DNA from: Nocardiopsis kunsanensis DSM 44524
GTDB taxonomy: Bacteria > Actinomycetota > Actinomycetes > Streptosporangiales > Streptosporangiaceae
Direction of reading: 5' to 3'
DNA length: 50,568 nucleotides
Assembly (NCBI RefSeq): GCF_000340965.1
Contig: NZ_ANAY01000040.1
Location: 1-50,568, forward strand
Position numbers and translations under genes: made by a program. Position 1 is the stretch's first letter. Every line of letters starts with the position of its first letter. Below, in pieces: positions 1-10,097 of the stretch. The notes under the pieces were generated by a model. It searched no databases, was not told where the DNA came from, and was given only the letters and a program-made list of their open reading frames with translations.

Positions 1-3000
1 GGGCGGGTTCTGGCCGGTGAACAACACCATCCGCACCATGGGACCGGTGGCCGGGTCGAGTGAGGACTGGGCCGAGTGAACGCGCTCGGTCATCGCTTCC
101 TCGGACCGGTCTGCGGGGAAGCCGGCCAGGTCCATCGTCTCCACGGCCGGTCCGACTTCCCCGGCCTCGTCGATCCGGACGTTGCCCGAAGCATCCATCC
201 GGAGCCGGAGCATGTCGTGGTGCTCCAGGAGCGCTTCGGCCACCCGGGCCAGTGCGTCGGTGTCGGCGTCCTCCGCCAGATCGAGCAGCACTGACATGTT
301 GAAGTGTTCCAGAGCCACCGGGTGGGTCTGCAGGAACCACCGCATGATGGGGGTGGTGGTCACCGGGCCGGAGACCGGTCCGGTCCAGGTGGGTTCGGTG
401 TCCTGATCGGTCCGGGCGACCCGGGCCAGGGCCGCGATGCTGGGGTGGGAGAAGACCTGTTTGGAGGTCAGGGTGATGCCTGCCCGGCGGGCGCGCGAGA
501 CCAGCTGGATACTCAGGATGGAGTCGCCGCCCAGGGCGAAGAAGTCGTCGTGCACGCCGATCTCCTCGGTGCCCAGCACGGACGCGAACACTTCGCCCAG
601 CTCCCGCTCCACCTCCGAACGCGGAGCAACGAAGCGACCCTCACCGTTCCCCTCGGTGGGCGGCTCGGGCAGTGCTCGGCGGTCCACCTTGCCGTTGGCG
701 TTCAGCGGCATCGTCTCGAGCGGCACCAGCACCTGGGGCACCATGTACGCCGGGAGCTGACGGCCCAGGTCGCCCCGCACCTCCTCGAGATCCTGCCCGG
801 TGGGGGAGCCGTTCGGGCCCACGACGTAACCGAGCAGGTACCGGCCGCCGGAGGCAGATCGGTGCACGAGTACCACTGCCTCGGCGACTTCGGGACAACG
901 CAGCAGCGCCGCATAGACCTCACCGAGTTCGATGCGGTGGCCGCGGAGTTTGATCTGTCCGTCGGCGCGGCCGACGAACTCGATCTGCCCGTCAGCCTGC
1001 CACCGGACCAGGTCGCCGGTGCGGTAGAGGCGTCCGCCGGACCCGAAGGGGTCGGCGACGAACCGCTCGGCGGTCAGTTCCGGTCGCCGGTCGTAGCCGC
1101 GTGCTACACCATTGCCGGAGATGTAGAGTTCGCCGACCACGCCGGCCGGGACCGGCCGCAGCGCGCCGTCCAACACGTAGGTGCCGGTGCCGTCCATGGG
1201 GCGGCCGATCGGGCAGTTCCCCTCCCGTGCGCGTCCCGGAGCGATGGGGACGCAGGTGGCGAACGTGGTGGTCTCGGTCGGGCCGTAGACGTGCACGATC
1301 TCGGTGTCCTCACAGGCTTCCAAGACCCGGGTGAAGGAGGCCGGGTCGGCGGCCTCACCGCCGGTCCACACCTGACGCAACCCGGAGAAGCAAGCGGGAT
1401 CCTGCTGGGCGAACAGGTTGAACAGGGCCGTGGTCAAAAAGAGCGCGGTGACCCCGTGCTCGTCCACGCCGGCTCGGACCCTGTCGGCGGTGATCCCGTG
1501 CTCGGGGGCGACCACCACGGTTCCGCCATTGAGTAGGGGAGTCCAGACTTCGTAGGTGGCCGCGTCGAAGGCGTGCGGGGAGTGGAACAGGACCCGTCCG
1601 TGCGCGTCGGTCCAGCGGGTGTCGCGGGTCAGGGCCACGATGTTGCGGTGGTCGACCACCACACCCTTGGGCTTGCCGGTGGAGCCGGACGTGAACATCA
1701 CATAGGCGGCCGAGCCCGGCCGGGCCTGCTCGGGAGCCTCGGCGTGGCCGAGGGCCGGCTGTTTCGGTGGATGCTCGGCCGATGCGGTGAGCCCGGCCGG
1801 GCCGTAGCGGTGCACGGTGACGGGGAGACCGGTGTACAGCTCCAGCATCCCCGGGTCGGTGATCGCGGTGTCCACCCCGTTGTCGGCGGCCAGGGCGGCG
1901 ACCCGTTCGGCCGGGACGCTCTCGTGCAGTGGGACGTAGGTGGCTCCGGCTTTCAGGACCCCGAGCATGGCGACCACGACGTGTGGCGAGCGCGGCATGG
2001 ACAGGAACACCCGGGTCTCGTGGCCGGCCCCGTGGGCGCGCAGGTGATCGGCGACCTCCTCGGCCCGCCGGTCCAGCTCAGCGTAGGACCACTGCGTGCT
2101 GTCGCCGATGAGAGCGGTTTTCTCGGGATGGTTGCGCACCCGCTCGGCGAAAACCTCGGGGACGGTGACCAGGGGTCCTTCGGTCCCCTCCCCCTGCCAG
2201 GAGGACAAGGTACGGCGCTCTTCCTCCGGGCTGATGTCGAGCCGGGCCACCGTCAGATCGGGGGCGGACCCCATCAGTTCGGCGATGGTCCGGAGGCCTT
2301 CGGCCAACGCGGTGATCCGGGCGGCATCGTAGAGGTCGGTGTTGTACTCCAGGTACAGACGCAGCCCGTCGTCCTGCTCAGTGAACTCGAAGACCAGGTC
2401 GAACAAGGACGAGGTGCGCGGCAGGTCCACGGGGTACACGTCCACTCCGGGCAGGGCGAGCTCCCCGGAGTGGGCGTTCTGGAGCACCATGAGGGCTTGG
2501 AAGAGCGGGGTACGGCTCGGGTCGCGTTCGTCCATCACCGCGTCCACGATCAACTCGAGGGGCAGTTCGTGATCCAGCGCTGAGACGGTGGTCCGGTGCA
2601 CTCGGTCCAGGAAACCCTCGAGCGTGGAGGAAGGGGCGACCTGCGACCTGATCGCCACGGAGTTGACGAAGAAGCCGACCATGTCGTCGACCTGGGGATG
2701 CTCCCGCCCGGCCGAAGCCACACCGAGTGTGATGTCCTGACTGCCCGAAGCGGTGGACAGCAGCAGTTGGGTGAGTGCGGTGAGCGTGGTGAACAGGGTC
2801 GTCCCACGCCGGTGCCCGAGCTCTTCGAGAGCTCGGGTCAGTTCCGGACCCAGGTCCATGCGGTGCACAGCACCCGCCGTGGTACGGACCTCCGGGCGCG
2901 GCCGGTCCGTGGGGAGGTCCAGTGCCTGGACCTCCCCCAGCTCCCGGTGCCAGAACTCCAGACGGTCGCGTGTCCTGTCCTTGCTCCAGCGGTCCTGCTC

Positions 3001-5394
3001 CCAGACCGCGAAGTCGGCGTAGTCCAGCTGCTCGCCCTCGGTCCCCTGCCCGGAACGGCCCTCCACTTCCTCCCGGTAGAGCGCGGCCAGGTCCCGGGTG
3101 AGGAGGTCCACCGACCAACCGTCGCAGGCGATGTGGTGGATGCTCAGCACCAGTACGTGCTCGTCGTCCGCGAGCCGGACCAGGAGAGCACGGAAGGGTG
3201 TGCCTTCCACGAGGTCGAACGGCCGTTCCACCTCGGCGGTGAGTACCTCCGTCAGCTGTTCCCAGTGGTTCCGGCCGTCCCCCTCCAGCACGTGCTGGTC
3301 CAACAGTTCGTGACCGGGCCACGGTCGGCGGACGGACTGGACGGGGCCCTGCTCGGAGTCGGCGTAGGTGGTGCGGAGGACCTCGTGTCGACGTTGAAGC
3401 CTGTTGAGGGCCTCCTGCAGCGCAGGAATGTGGAGCCGGCCGAGTAGCTGGTAAGCGGAACCGGTGTAGTACTCGACGCTGCCAGGATCGTGCTGGTACA
3501 GGAACCACAAGCGGCGTTGAGCCGCCGACAAGGGAAGAGGACGTTCCCTACCGGTACGTACGATCGGCTGGACGGGGGTCGCCACTTCGGCGCCCCGGGC
3601 CGCGAGCAGGGCAGGGGTCGGCAGGGTGAACAGCACCCGCCGGTCCAGGGTCGTGCCCAACCGGTCCTCGATCCGGGACAGAGTACGCAGCGCCAGGATG
3701 GAGTCGCCGCCCAGGGCGAAGAAGTCGTCGTGCACGCCGACCTTCTCGGTGCCCAGCACGGAGGCGAACACCTCGGTCAGCCCTTGCTCCAGCTGTGAAC
3801 GCGGGGCCACGTACTCTTCCCGGTTCCTCGCTGCCAGGTCCGGCTCGGGCAGTGCACGCCGGTCCGCCTTGCCGTTGGCGTTCAACGGCATCCTCTTGAG
3901 CGGTACCAGGACCTGGGGCACCATGTACGCCGGGAGCTGACGGCCCAGAGCGTCCTGGACCTCTTCGAGGTCCTGCCCGGTGGGGGCGCCGTTCGGGCCC
4001 ACGACGTAACCCACCAGCTGCCGGACCCCGGAGGCCGATCGGTGCACGAGTACCGCTGCCTCGGTGATCTCGGGCCGGCGCAGCAGGGCCGTCTCGACCT
4101 CACCGAGCTCGATGCGAAAACCCCGGATCTTGACCTGGTCGTCGGCACGGCCGTTGTATTCCAGCTGGCCGTCATGGTTCCAGCGGGCGAGGTCGCCGGT
4201 GCGGTAGAGGCGTCCGCCGGATCCGAAGGGGTCGGCCACGAACCGCTCGGCGGTCAGCGCAGGACGGTCGTGGTATCCGCGGGCCACACCTGCACCGCCG
4301 ACGTAGAGTTCACCGACCGCGCCGGTCGGGACGGGCCGCAGCAGTTCGTCCAGCACGTAGGAGCGCATCCCGTCGAGCGGGCCGCCGATCGGGACCGGGG
4401 AAGGGGCAGGCCCCCCGTCCGCCAACGAGAAGTGGTTGGCGAACGTGGTCGTCTCGGTCGGACCGTAGGCGTTGGAGACCAGCAGGCCCGGACACGCGTC
4501 ACGGACACGTTCCAAGGCCCCGGGGTTGGCGGCCTCACCGCCGCTGAGTACTTCCCGCATCCCGGTGAAACAGGCCGGGTCCTGGGAGGCGTACAGACTG
4601 AACAGGGAAGCCGTCACGAACGTGGCAGTGACGGCATACCGCTGCACCACGGCCGCGAACCCCTCGGCATCCAAGTACCCGGGCGGGGCGACCACGACGG
4701 TGCCGCCGTTGAGCAGTGGCGCCCAGATCTCGTAGGTGGCTGCGTCGAAGGCATGGGAGGAGTGGAAAAGCACCCGCTCGTGGCCACCGCTGCTCCAGCG
4801 GTGGTCCTTGGCCAACCGGACGATGTCGTCGTGGGTGACCATGACCCCCTTGGGGGCGCCGGTCGATCCGGACGTGAACATCACATATGCCAGACTCTCC
4901 GGGCGGATACGTACCGGATCGGCCCCGAGGGTTCCGGGCGGGAGCACCTCGTCCACGTGCACCACGGACAAGCCGGACCGATCCGGGACGTGTGCGGCCG
5001 TGGAGGAGTCGACCACCATGCAGCTCGCTCCGGTCTTCCGGGCCAAATGCAGGATCCGCTCGTCCGGGTCATCGGTGCGGACCGGGACGTAGGCCGTGCC
5101 CGCGCGCAACACCCCGAGCATTGCCGTGATCACGTGTGTGCCCCGCTCCAGGGCCAGGAGTACCGGGGACTCGGTGCCGGTCCCGTGCGCGCGCAGCCGT
5201 GCGGCCACGGCGGCCGAGGCAGTGTCGAGCTCGGTGTAGGACAGTTCGCCGTCCGGCCCTGAGACCGCGACCGCGTGCGGGGCGCGGGCCACCTGTTCGG
5301 CGAACGCTTCGGGAACAGTTGCCGAGGGGCCGTCGGCCCCGCGTCCCTGCCCGGAGAACGAGGTGGGGACGGACAGGTTCTGTGAGGACAGCAC
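1..5394 (-). CDS. Non-ribosomal peptide synthetase, A-T-C-A-T-E(partial), 3' end outside window
   Basis: This gene makes a modular peptide synthetase that loads amino acids on carrier domains and condenses them. About 1798 codons are in the window, and the frame stays open to base 1. Domain order: A1 (about residues 15-500, with [11 protein letters not shown] and NAYGPTETT), carrier T1 ([11 protein letters not shown] near 555), condensation (HHIACDG near 755), A2 ([11 protein letters not shown] near 1235, HVYGPTETT), T2 ([11 protein letters not shown] near 1620), then the start of an epimerase-like domain ([15 protein letters not shown] near 1680). No condensation domain precedes A1, so this looks like the initiating synthetase. 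My manual specificity codes are DAYFLGATF for A1 and DAYFWGVTF for A2, suggesting hydrophobic residues at low certainty. The GTG start has AGGAG nine bases upstream, and an in-frame TAG lies just before it. An epimerase fits the D-configured ends preferred by PBP-type cyclases, one of which is probably encoded just upstream. Confidence 0.93.
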   Translation of the reverse strand, partial: MLSSQNLSVPTSFSGQGRGADGPSATVPEAFAEQVARAPHAVAVSGPDGELSYTELDTASAAVAARLRAHGTGTESPVLLALERGTHVITAMLGVLRAGTAYVPVRTDDPDERILHLARKTGASCMVVDSSTAAHVPDRSGLSVVHVDEVLPPGTLGADPVRIRPESLAYVMFTSGSTGAPKGVMVTHDDIVRLAKDHRWSSGGHERVLFHSSHAFDAATYEIWAPLLNGGTVVVAPPGYLDAEGFAAVVQRYAVTATFVTASLFSLYASQDPACFTGMREVLSGGEAANPGALERVRDACPGLLVSNAYGPTETTTFANHFSLADGGPAPSPVPIGGPLDGMRSYVLDELLRPVPTGAVGELYVGGAGVARGYHDRPALTAERFVADPFGSGGRLYRTGDLARWNHDGQLEYNGRADDQVKIRGFRIELGEVETALLRRPEITEAAVLVHRSASGVRQLVGYVVGPNGAPTGQDLEEVQDALGRQLPAYMVPQVLVPLKRMPLNANGKADRRALPEPDLAARNREEYVAPRSQLEQGLTEVFASVLGTEKVGVHDDFFALGGDSILALRTLSRIEDRLGTTLDRRVLFTLPTPALLAARGAEVATPVQPIVRTGRERPLPLSAAQRRLWFLYQHDPGSVEYYTGSAYQLLGRLHIPALQEALNRLQRRHEVLRTTYADSEQGPVQSVRRPWPGHELLDQHVLEGDGRNHWEQLTEVLTAEVERPFDLVEGTPFRALLVRLADDEHVLVLSIHHIACDGWSVDLLTRDLAALYREEVEGRSGQGTEGEQLDYADFAVWEQDRWSKDRTRDRLEFWHRELGEVQALDLPTDRPRPEVRTTAGAVHRMDLGPELTRALEELGHRRGTTLFTTLTALTQLLLSTASGSQDITLGVASAGREHPQVDDMVGFFVNSVAIRSQVAPSSTLEGFLDRVHRTTVSALDHELPLELIVDAVMDERDPSRTPLFQALMVLQNAHSGELALPGVDVYPVDLPRTSSLFDLVFEFTEQDDGLRLYLEYNTDLYDAARITALAEGLRTIAELMGSAPDLTVARLDISPEEERRTLSSWQGEGTEGPLVTVPEVFAERVRNHPEKTALIGDSTQWSYAELDRRAEEVADHLRAHGAGHETRVFLSMPRSPHVVVAMLGVLKAGATYVPLHESVPAERVAALAADNGVDTAITDPGMLELYTGLPVTVHRYGPAGLTASAEHPPKQPALGHAEAPEQARPGSAAYVMFTSGSTGKPKGVVVDHRNIVALTRDTRWTDAHGRVLFHSPHAFDAATYEVWTPLLNGGTVVVAPEHGITADRVRAGVDEHGVTALFLTTALFNLFAQQDPACFSGLRQVWTGGEAADPASFTRVLEACEDTEIVHVYGPTETTTFATCVPIAPGRAREGNCPIGRPMDGTGTYVLDGALRPVPAGVVGELYISGNGVARGYDRRPELTAERFVADPFGSGGRLYRTGDLVRWQADGQIEFVGRADGQIKLRGHRIELGEVYAALLRCPEVAEAVVLVHRSASGGRYLLGYVVGPNGSPTGQDLEEVRGDLGRQLPAYMVPQVLVPLETMPLNANGKVDRRALPEPPTEGNGEGRFVAPRSEVERELGEVFASVLGTEEIGVHDDFFALGGDSILSIQLVSRARRAGITLTSKQVFSHPSIAALARVARTDQDTEPTWTGPVSGPVTTTPIMRWFLQTHPVALEHFNMSVLLDLAEDADTDALARVAEALLEHHDMLRLRMDASGNVRIDEAGEVGPAVETMDLAGFPADRSEEAMTERVHSAQSSLDPATGPMVRMVLFTGQNPP
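514..560 (-). repeat. 47-base exact repeat, copy 1 (T2 carrier domain coding)
   Basis: These 47 bases encode the core of the second carrier domain and are identical to 3694-3740, exactly 3180 bases away. Further identical tracts occur at the same offset, for example near 731-767 and 3911-3947 in the ends of the A domains. The identity is at nucleotide level and points to recent module duplication or gene conversion. Confidence 0.85.
3694..3740 (-). repeat. 47-base exact repeat, copy 2 (T1 carrier domain coding)
   Basis: This is the second copy of the repeat at 514-560. It covers the phosphopantetheine-site region (ALGGDS) of the first carrier domain. Confidence 0.85.
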
Positions 5395-5479
5395 GATCAA
5401 CTACTCCTGGGCTCGGTATGGGGGAGCGGCGAACCGATGACAGAGGTCGCGGAGGGGAGGGAGGAAGAGGGCGGGCAGC

Positions 5480-6838
5480 TCAGACCTGTGAACGGACCGG
5501 GAGCGGTGTCCGGCGGAGCGTGCGGCCGTTGTACTGCATCGATGCGATCGTTCCCGGGGCCTGGGGGGCGGGGAGGAAACGGCCGGTGAAGGAGATGCCG
5601 CCGAGGTCTCCCACGGTGACGGAGAAATTCAGGTCAGAGGTCGCGGTCAGGGGACCGGAGAACCCGTTGGCCAGGCCGAACCAGAACTCGTCGGAGCCCA
5701 GCCGGGTGACATCGACCTTCAGGTCGCCGTTGACGTATCGCCCGGTGATCTCCTCGCGGGTGACCGCTTCCGGGCTTCGGGGGGCCGACTGGCGGTAATG
5801 GCCCAGATCCAGGCCCAGGTCGCGCAGGCCGACCACCAGTTCCTCCCAGAGCTGCAGACCGGAGGTGCCGTTGGTGGTCAGGGCCAGAGCGGTGCCCCCT
5901 TCGGGGTCAACGCGGAGGTTGCAGGTGCTGCCCTCCAACGTGCCGTCGTGGCCGTACCAGAGCCGGTCGCCGGCCAAGTGCAGAGCCCAGCCGGCGCCCC
6001 AGCCGTCGGCCAGACCGAACGGGTCGGCGGCCGGAACCGAACGGCCCATCTCGTGCAGGATCCGCGGGTCGGCGATGTCGGTGTCCAGTGCCGCGTCCTC
6101 GGGGGACATGAAGGCGCGGCCGAAGTTCACCAGGTCGGTGGCGCTTCCGGCCAGACCGCCGGCCGGAGTCAGGGCAGGTTCGACGTAGGGGATGACCGCG
6201 TCGACCGAACCCGAGGCGGGGTCGACGGTGTGGCCGCTGACGGCCGTGGAGGCGGCCCCGGGGTCGCGGGCGTCATGGACGAAGGCCAGATCCAGGTCGG
6301 CGGGGAGGAGCAGGTGCGACTCCAGAGTCTCCCACCAGTTCTGGCCAATGACGGCCTCCACCAGGTAGGCCGCCAGGGAGTAGGCGCTGTTGGAGTAGGA
6401 GAAGGCGGTCCCGGGTGTGCTGACCGGCCCCTGCTCCAGGAGGGACATGGCTTGGCGGCGCAGGGAGGCGGATCTGACGGACCCCTCGTCGTGGTCGGAG
6501 ACCAGGCCCGCGGTGTGGCTCAGCAGCTGTCGGGGGGTCATCGCGTGGACCGGGTGGCCGTCGGGGTGGCCCAGTCCCGGCAGGTAGGCGGGCACCGGAG
6601 TGTCGAGGTCGATGTCGCCGTCCTCGACCAGCTGGAGAACGAGTGCCGCGGTGAAGATCTTGGAGACCGAGCCGTAGGCGAAACGCGAACGGGCAGTGAC
6701 GGGGGCGCCTGTGCCGGTGTGCTCGACACCCATGGTGAGTTCGTGCAGTCCGCCGTCGTGGTAGAAGGAAAGCTGCGCTCCGGGAACCAGTGCTTTGTGG
6801 GCCAGCCCTTCGAAGAGCCGCGAAATTTCTGTAATCAC
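5480..6838 (-). CDS. PBP-type (SurE-like) stand-alone thioesterase/peptide cyclase candidate, serine beta-lactamase fold
   Basis: The protein has about 452 residues with the beta-lactamase/PBP-fold triad motifs SVSK (57-60), YSN (148-150) and HDG (297-299), followed by a C-terminal lipocalin-like segment. It has no signal peptide, so it is probably cytoplasmic. That argues against a wall carboxypeptidase or secreted beta-lactamase. In surugamide-type pathways, cytoplasmic proteins with this architecture and the HxG motif release and cyclise NRPS peptides in trans. Here the gene sits 85 bases upstream of an NRPS on the same strand, which supports that role. I chose the GTG at 6838 because GGGAG lies just before it. 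An in-frame ATG at 6850 and another at 6985 (behind AGGA) are alternatives, but the extra codons have weak GC3. An unrelated serine esterase remains possible. Confidence 0.8.
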   Translation of the reverse strand: MITEISRLFEGLAHKALVPGAQLSFYHDGGLHELTMGVEHTGTGAPVTARSRFAYGSVSKIFTAALVLQLVEDGDIDLDTPVPAYLPGLGHPDGHPVHAMTPRQLLSHTAGLVSDHDEGSVRSASLRRQAMSLLEQGPVSTPGTAFSYSNSAYSLAAYLVEAVIGQNWWETLESHLLLPADLDLAFVHDARDPGAASTAVSGHTVDPASGSVDAVIPYVEPALTPAGGLAGSATDLVNFGRAFMSPEDAALDTDIADPRILHEMGRSVPAADPFGLADGWGAGWALHLAGDRLWYGHDGTLEGSTCNLRVDPEGGTALALTTNGTSGLQLWEELVVGLRDLGLDLGHYRQSAPRSPEAVTREEITGRYVNGDLKVDVTRLGSDEFWFGLANGFSGPLTATSDLNFSVTVGDLGGISFTGRFLPAPQAPGTIASMQYNGRTLRRTPLPVRSQV

Positions 6839-7505
6839 GCCATCTCCCATGGTGAACAGAGAATGATGGATCCGTCTGATGCGCGGGTGGCTGAAGATGT
6901 AGCCAGCATTACCGACGGCCAGATACTTCACCATACCTTCGAGGGGCGTCAAGGGATCCGGTTGTTTCCTGAAAAGGCACTTCATGGGTTGATCCTGTGG
7001 TACGGGAGGCTGCGCGCTCCGATGTCGTGCGATTTGCCTCAGTTGCGCCTCAATAAATGAATCGAAAGGTGCATGCTGTTCATTTTTCGTTGGTGGCGGG
7101 CGCGGTCCAGCGGGGCCAAGCGTGGGGAGGGTCGGCTCCTGTGCTTCTCTGACCTGTGTTTTTGCCCGTCCGGGGATACTTGCGAGCGGTGAGGGTTCTG
7201 GCGCGCCCTTTGTCCCAGGTGGGGTCGCCGCCTTTCGGTATTCGCTGGCCGGGCGGTGTCAGCCACTCTTTTCGGAGGCGATTCCGGTGAAAGGCGAACG
7301 GTCCTGTTAATGTGTCCTGGGTCACCCCGGGGTGCCGACGGAGCAATGGAGAATACGCTGAGGTATGTTTCGGGAGGGTAGTGTAATAACCGTCACCGGC
7401 GATTGGCCGATTTCGGTCATAAAAAATGCCCGCCCGGTGTGGGCAGGCTCCATCGGATCGAGCGGTAAGAGTGAAATGCTACCGCTTATGCGCTCAGCTT
7501 ACGCA
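6839..7505. other. Intergenic region upstream of the NRPS operon
   Basis: No convincing gene is present: reading frames here lack actinobacterial codon bias on either strand. The 7031-7095 part is AT-rich and probably holds the promoter for the minus-strand peptide cluster, including a heptamer repeat at 7036-7053. Confidence 0.6.
7036..7053 (-). promoter_or_regulatory. Tandem heptamer repeat, SARP-operator-like
   Basis: On the minus strand the site reads TTGAGGC, four bases, CTGAGGC. That is two near-identical heptamers on an 11-base period. SARP activators bind such heptamer pairs just upstream of the -10 of antibiotic genes. Eight bases downstream is a weak -10-like CGACAT. The repeat is seen; the SARP role is inference. 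Confidence 0.4.
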
Positions 7506-7751
7506 TCAATTCCTGTGGCGTACATGGTGCATGATGAGCAGGACGATGCACACGACGGTCGACAACCCGAACGCCACGCTGACCAGCGGATGGAAGGGTC
7601 CGAAGGAAGTGGCTGCGTTCGCTGCGGCCCCGAGGACGATCAGCAGCCACAGGACCACCCGCACTGTGTGTCGGCTCCGGCGCGGAGAGGTGTCGCCGTT
7701 CCGGCCCCCAGAGCGGCTCGGACTCTGCGTGAAGCGGTAGGGATCGCTCAT
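7506..7751 (-). CDS. Small two-helix membrane protein
   Basis: The product has 81 residues: a basic, Ser/Arg-rich N-terminus (about 1-28), then two hydrophobic helices (about 30-47 and 53-73) ending in a His/Arg tail. The ATG start at 7751 has AGGAG eight bases upstream. It is divergently placed from the histidine kinase gene 222 bases away, so it may share that control region or be a target of the two-component system. I do not recognise a family. Codon bias and the ribosome site support it as real. Confidence 0.7.
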   Translation of the reverse strand: MSDPYRFTQSPSRSGGRNGDTSPRRSRHTVRVVLWLLIVLGAAANAATSFGPFHPLVSVAFGLSTVVCIVLLIMHHVRHRN

Positions 7752-7973
7752 CTCATTCTCCTGGGGGCCTCGGGCGGCAGGACAGGGGGTGGACGCAGCC
7801 GGGGACACGGAACATACCCGCACAACCCTAGGGGCCGGGCACCGGTGGGTCGATCCCGCGCACTGGACGGTTCCGGGTACAGCAGGCTGTACCTTTCCCC
7901 TTCCTGCTGCCGTGCGGGAGCTCCTGCCGGTATGGTTGCGCATTGCACATGCGGCTCCGGCCAGGAAAAGAAC

Positions 7974-9248
7974 ATGCCCCCCACGAACAACGCCACCAGG
8001 CCGCTCCGTGAACTCATGGCGATCGGGTTCAACAACGTCTTCCTGAGTATGGAGCGCCTCGCCGGCGGACTGATCACCGCCTTGATGGCACTGTTCTGCC
8101 TCTCCGTCCTCGCTGCCGTTCTCCTTGCGAGCCCGCTGGGTGTGGGCCTGCTCCTGCTGCCCGTTGCCCTGCGGCTGATCAGTAAGGTCGCCGACCGGGA
8201 ACGCCACCGTCTCTCCCGGTGGGGGACGTCAGTACCGTCACCCGCGGCGTTCGATCACCCGAGCGGTCCAGGAGAGGCGTTGCGGGCCCTGGTGTCCCGG
8301 CCCCGGGTCCGGCGCGAACTGCTCTGGTTGTTCTGTCACGCCACCCTGGGCCTGTTGACCGGGTTCCTCGGGGTCGTCCTGCCGATCATCGCCGTCCGTG
8401 ACAGCACGTTCCCCCTGTGGTGGCGGCTGCTGCCCCCAGAGACGGCCGGGGCCTCCATCGGCGTACCCGTGCACACCTGGTCCGAGGCCCTGGCCGTCGG
8501 ACTGCTCGGGGCGGGCTGGGGAGCGGTCACGTTCGGTGTGCTGCCGTTCTTGGCCCTGCTCCAGTCGTGCCCCGGACGTTGTTTCCTGCGGCCTCGCATA
8601 CAGGCGGTCCTGGCCGAGCGCATCACGGTCCTCACCGAGACCAGAGCTGCCGCGTTGCGGTCGCACACGGCGGAACTCCGCAGGATCGAGCGCTCCCTGC
8701 ACGACGGGGCGCAGAATCGGCTGGTGGCCGCCATCATCCGCACGGGCGCGGCACGCCGGGCCCTGTGGACCGATCCGGAGCGCGCGGAGGAGGCGATGGA
8801 ACAGGCTCAGGCCGCAGCGGAGGAGGCTCTGGCCGAGTTACGGGGGGTGGTGCGCAGCATTCTCCCCCCGGCCCTGGAGAACAACGACCTGGAGGGGGCA
8901 CTGACTGCTCTGGCCCCCGGTTGCTCGGTCCCCTGCACCGTCGATGTCGGAGACTGTGGTCCGATGGCTTCCTCCATCGAGGCGACGGTCTACTTCGCGG
9001 TGGCCGAAGCCGTCACCAACATCACGAGGCACAGTGGTGCCGACCGGGCCCGGATCCGTGTCGCCAGGGACGGAGACAGATTGCACGCCCGCGTCCATGA
9101 CAACGGACGGGGAGGCGCGGACGAGCGAGCCGGGTCCGGCCTGGCGGGGGTCCGTCGCCGCGTGGAGGCACACGACGGCACACTCACCGTGGACAGCCCC
9201 GTCGGCGGGCCGACCGAGATCGGATTGGAGCTGCCGTGCGGATCGTGA
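7974..9248 (+). CDS. Membrane sensor histidine kinase (HisKA_3 / NarL-type system)
   Basis: The protein has 424 residues. The N-terminal half carries four hydrophobic segments (about 30-70 and 115-205) like the putative sensor domain of actinobacterial kinases. A dimerisation/phospho-acceptor helix follows with the H-box ERSLHDGAQNRL (His near 243), then an ATPase domain with N-box EAVTNITRHS (near 347) and the glycine loops DNGRGG and GSGLAGVRRR. It should autophosphorylate on the H-box His and pass phosphate to the response regulator encoded immediately downstream. ATG 7974 is preceded by AGGAAA at good spacing; the longer open frame upstream lacks coding bias. The stimulus cannot be read from sequence. 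The 13-base overlap with the next gene indicates translational coupling. Confidence 0.92.
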   Translation: MPPTNNATRPLRELMAIGFNNVFLSMERLAGGLITALMALFCLSVLAAVLLASPLGVGLLLLPVALRLISKVADRERHRLSRWGTSVPSPAAFDHPSGPGEALRALVSRPRVRRELLWLFCHATLGLLTGFLGVVLPIIAVRDSTFPLWWRLLPPETAGASIGVPVHTWSEALAVGLLGAGWGAVTFGVLPFLALLQSCPGRCFLRPRIQAVLAERITVLTETRAAALRSHTAELRRIERSLHDGAQNRLVAAIIRTGAARRALWTDPERAEEAMEQAQAAAEEALAELRGVVRSILPPALENNDLEGALTALAPGCSVPCTVDVGDCGPMASSIEATVYFAVAEAVTNITRHSGADRARIRVARDGDRLHARVHDNGRGGADERAGSGLAGVRRRVEAHDGTLTVDSPVGGPTEIGLELPCGS

Positions 9249-9889
9249 TCGCCGAGGACGACGCCCTGCTACGGGAGGGGATGGCGGCCCTGCTGCGGGA
9301 CGAGGGGTTCGAGACCGTCGCAGCCGTCGGCGAGGTCGACGCGTTGGTGGAAGCAGTGGCCGAGCACCGGCCCGACATCGCCATCGTCGACGTACGGATG
9401 CCCCCGACCTACACCGATGAGGGCATCAGGGCGGTGAAACAGGCCCGCCGTGTCCGAGCGGGGTTGCCGGTCCTGGTGCTGTCGGCCTGGGTCGAACGGT
9501 CCTTCGCCACGGAACTGATGGAGAGCGGGACTTCCGGTATCGGTTACCTGTTCAAGGGGCGTGTCGGCCGGGTCGAACAGTTCCTCGACGTCCTGCGCCG
9601 GGTCGCCGGCGGAGAGACCGCCATCGATCCGGAGGTGGTGGCTCAGCTCTTCGTCCGCAAACACGCCGATGACGCCCTGTCCGGACTCAGCACCCGCGAG
9701 CGCGAGGTCCTGGCCCTCATGGCTGAGGGGATGGGCAACAGCGCGATAGCCGAGCGGATGGCTGTCACTGACGGGGCCGTGCACAAGCACATCCGTAGTA
9801 TTTTCGGCAAGCTCGGACTGGCGCCCGACGACCGGTCGGACCGGCGGGTCGCCGCGGTCCTGCGCTACCTGAACGCCACCGGGCGCTGA
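9236..9889 (+). CDS. LuxR/NarL-family response regulator
   Basis: The protein has 217 residues. The receiver domain (1-120) has the acidic pair EDD (7-9), the phospho-accepting Asp in IVDVRMPP (near 52) and the conserved Lys in LFKGRVG. A C-terminal LuxR-type helix-turn-helix (about 148-195) contains LSTREREVLALMAEG and AVHKHIRSIFGKL. It is the cognate partner of the upstream kinase, starting at a GTG inside the kinase 3' end with GGAG in front. A perfect hairpin terminator follows 32 bases after the stop, so the kinase and regulator form a two-gene unit. Target genes are unknown; the divergent small membrane protein is a candidate. Confidence 0.94.
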   Translation: MRIVIAEDDALLREGMAALLRDEGFETVAAVGEVDALVEAVAEHRPDIAIVDVRMPPTYTDEGIRAVKQARRVRAGLPVLVLSAWVERSFATELMESGTSGIGYLFKGRVGRVEQFLDVLRRVAGGETAIDPEVVAQLFVRKHADDALSGLSTREREVLALMAEGMGNSAIAERMAVTDGAVHKHIRSIFGKLGLAPDDRSDRRVAAVLRYLNATGR

Positions 9890-9921
9890 ACCGGTCCGCT
9901 GTCCCCGCCCCCGTACACGCG

Positions 9922-9951
9922 AAAGGCCCCGACCTTCCGGTCGGGGCCTTT
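9922..9951 (+). terminator. Intrinsic terminator after the response regulator
   Basis: A 13-bp perfect stem (9922-9934 with 9939-9951) and a TTCC loop lie just after the regulator stop. The ends are A-rich and T-rich, so it could also stop transcripts leaving the tRNA gene on the minus strand. Confidence 0.85.
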
Positions 9952-9958
9952 CCCTCTG

Positions 9959-10032
9959 GGTGAGTGACGGGACTTGAACCCGCGGCTTCTTGGACCACAA
10001 CCAAGTGCTCTACCGACTGAGCTACACCCACC
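9959..10032 (-). tRNA. tRNA-His (GTG anticodon)
   Basis: The cloverleaf is intact on the minus strand. The acceptor stem is GTGGGTG/CACTCAC, the D arm contains AGCTCAGTCGGTAGAGC, the anticodon loop TTGTGGT carries GTG, and the T arm contains GGTTCAAGTCC. An extra 5' G (position -1, at 10032) faces the discriminator C, the identity element for histidine tRNA. The full 3' CCA does not appear to be encoded. Confidence 0.95.
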
Positions 10033-10097
10033 ATGTGCGCCTGGCCTCTCGGCCCTGCGTACGTTTCAATCCTAGCCCATCCGGAGGAGTGCTTCGG

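Noticed and set aside
304..5262. Long plus-strand frames of up to 410 codons across the NRPS region
   Set aside because: They are high-GC shadows; the minus-strand frame contains complete NRPS motifs without a stop.
5480..6838. Secreted beta-lactamase or D-Ala-D-Ala carboxypeptidase
   Set aside because: No signal peptide, and the position beside an NRPS plus the HxG motif fits a cytoplasmic PBP-type cyclase better.
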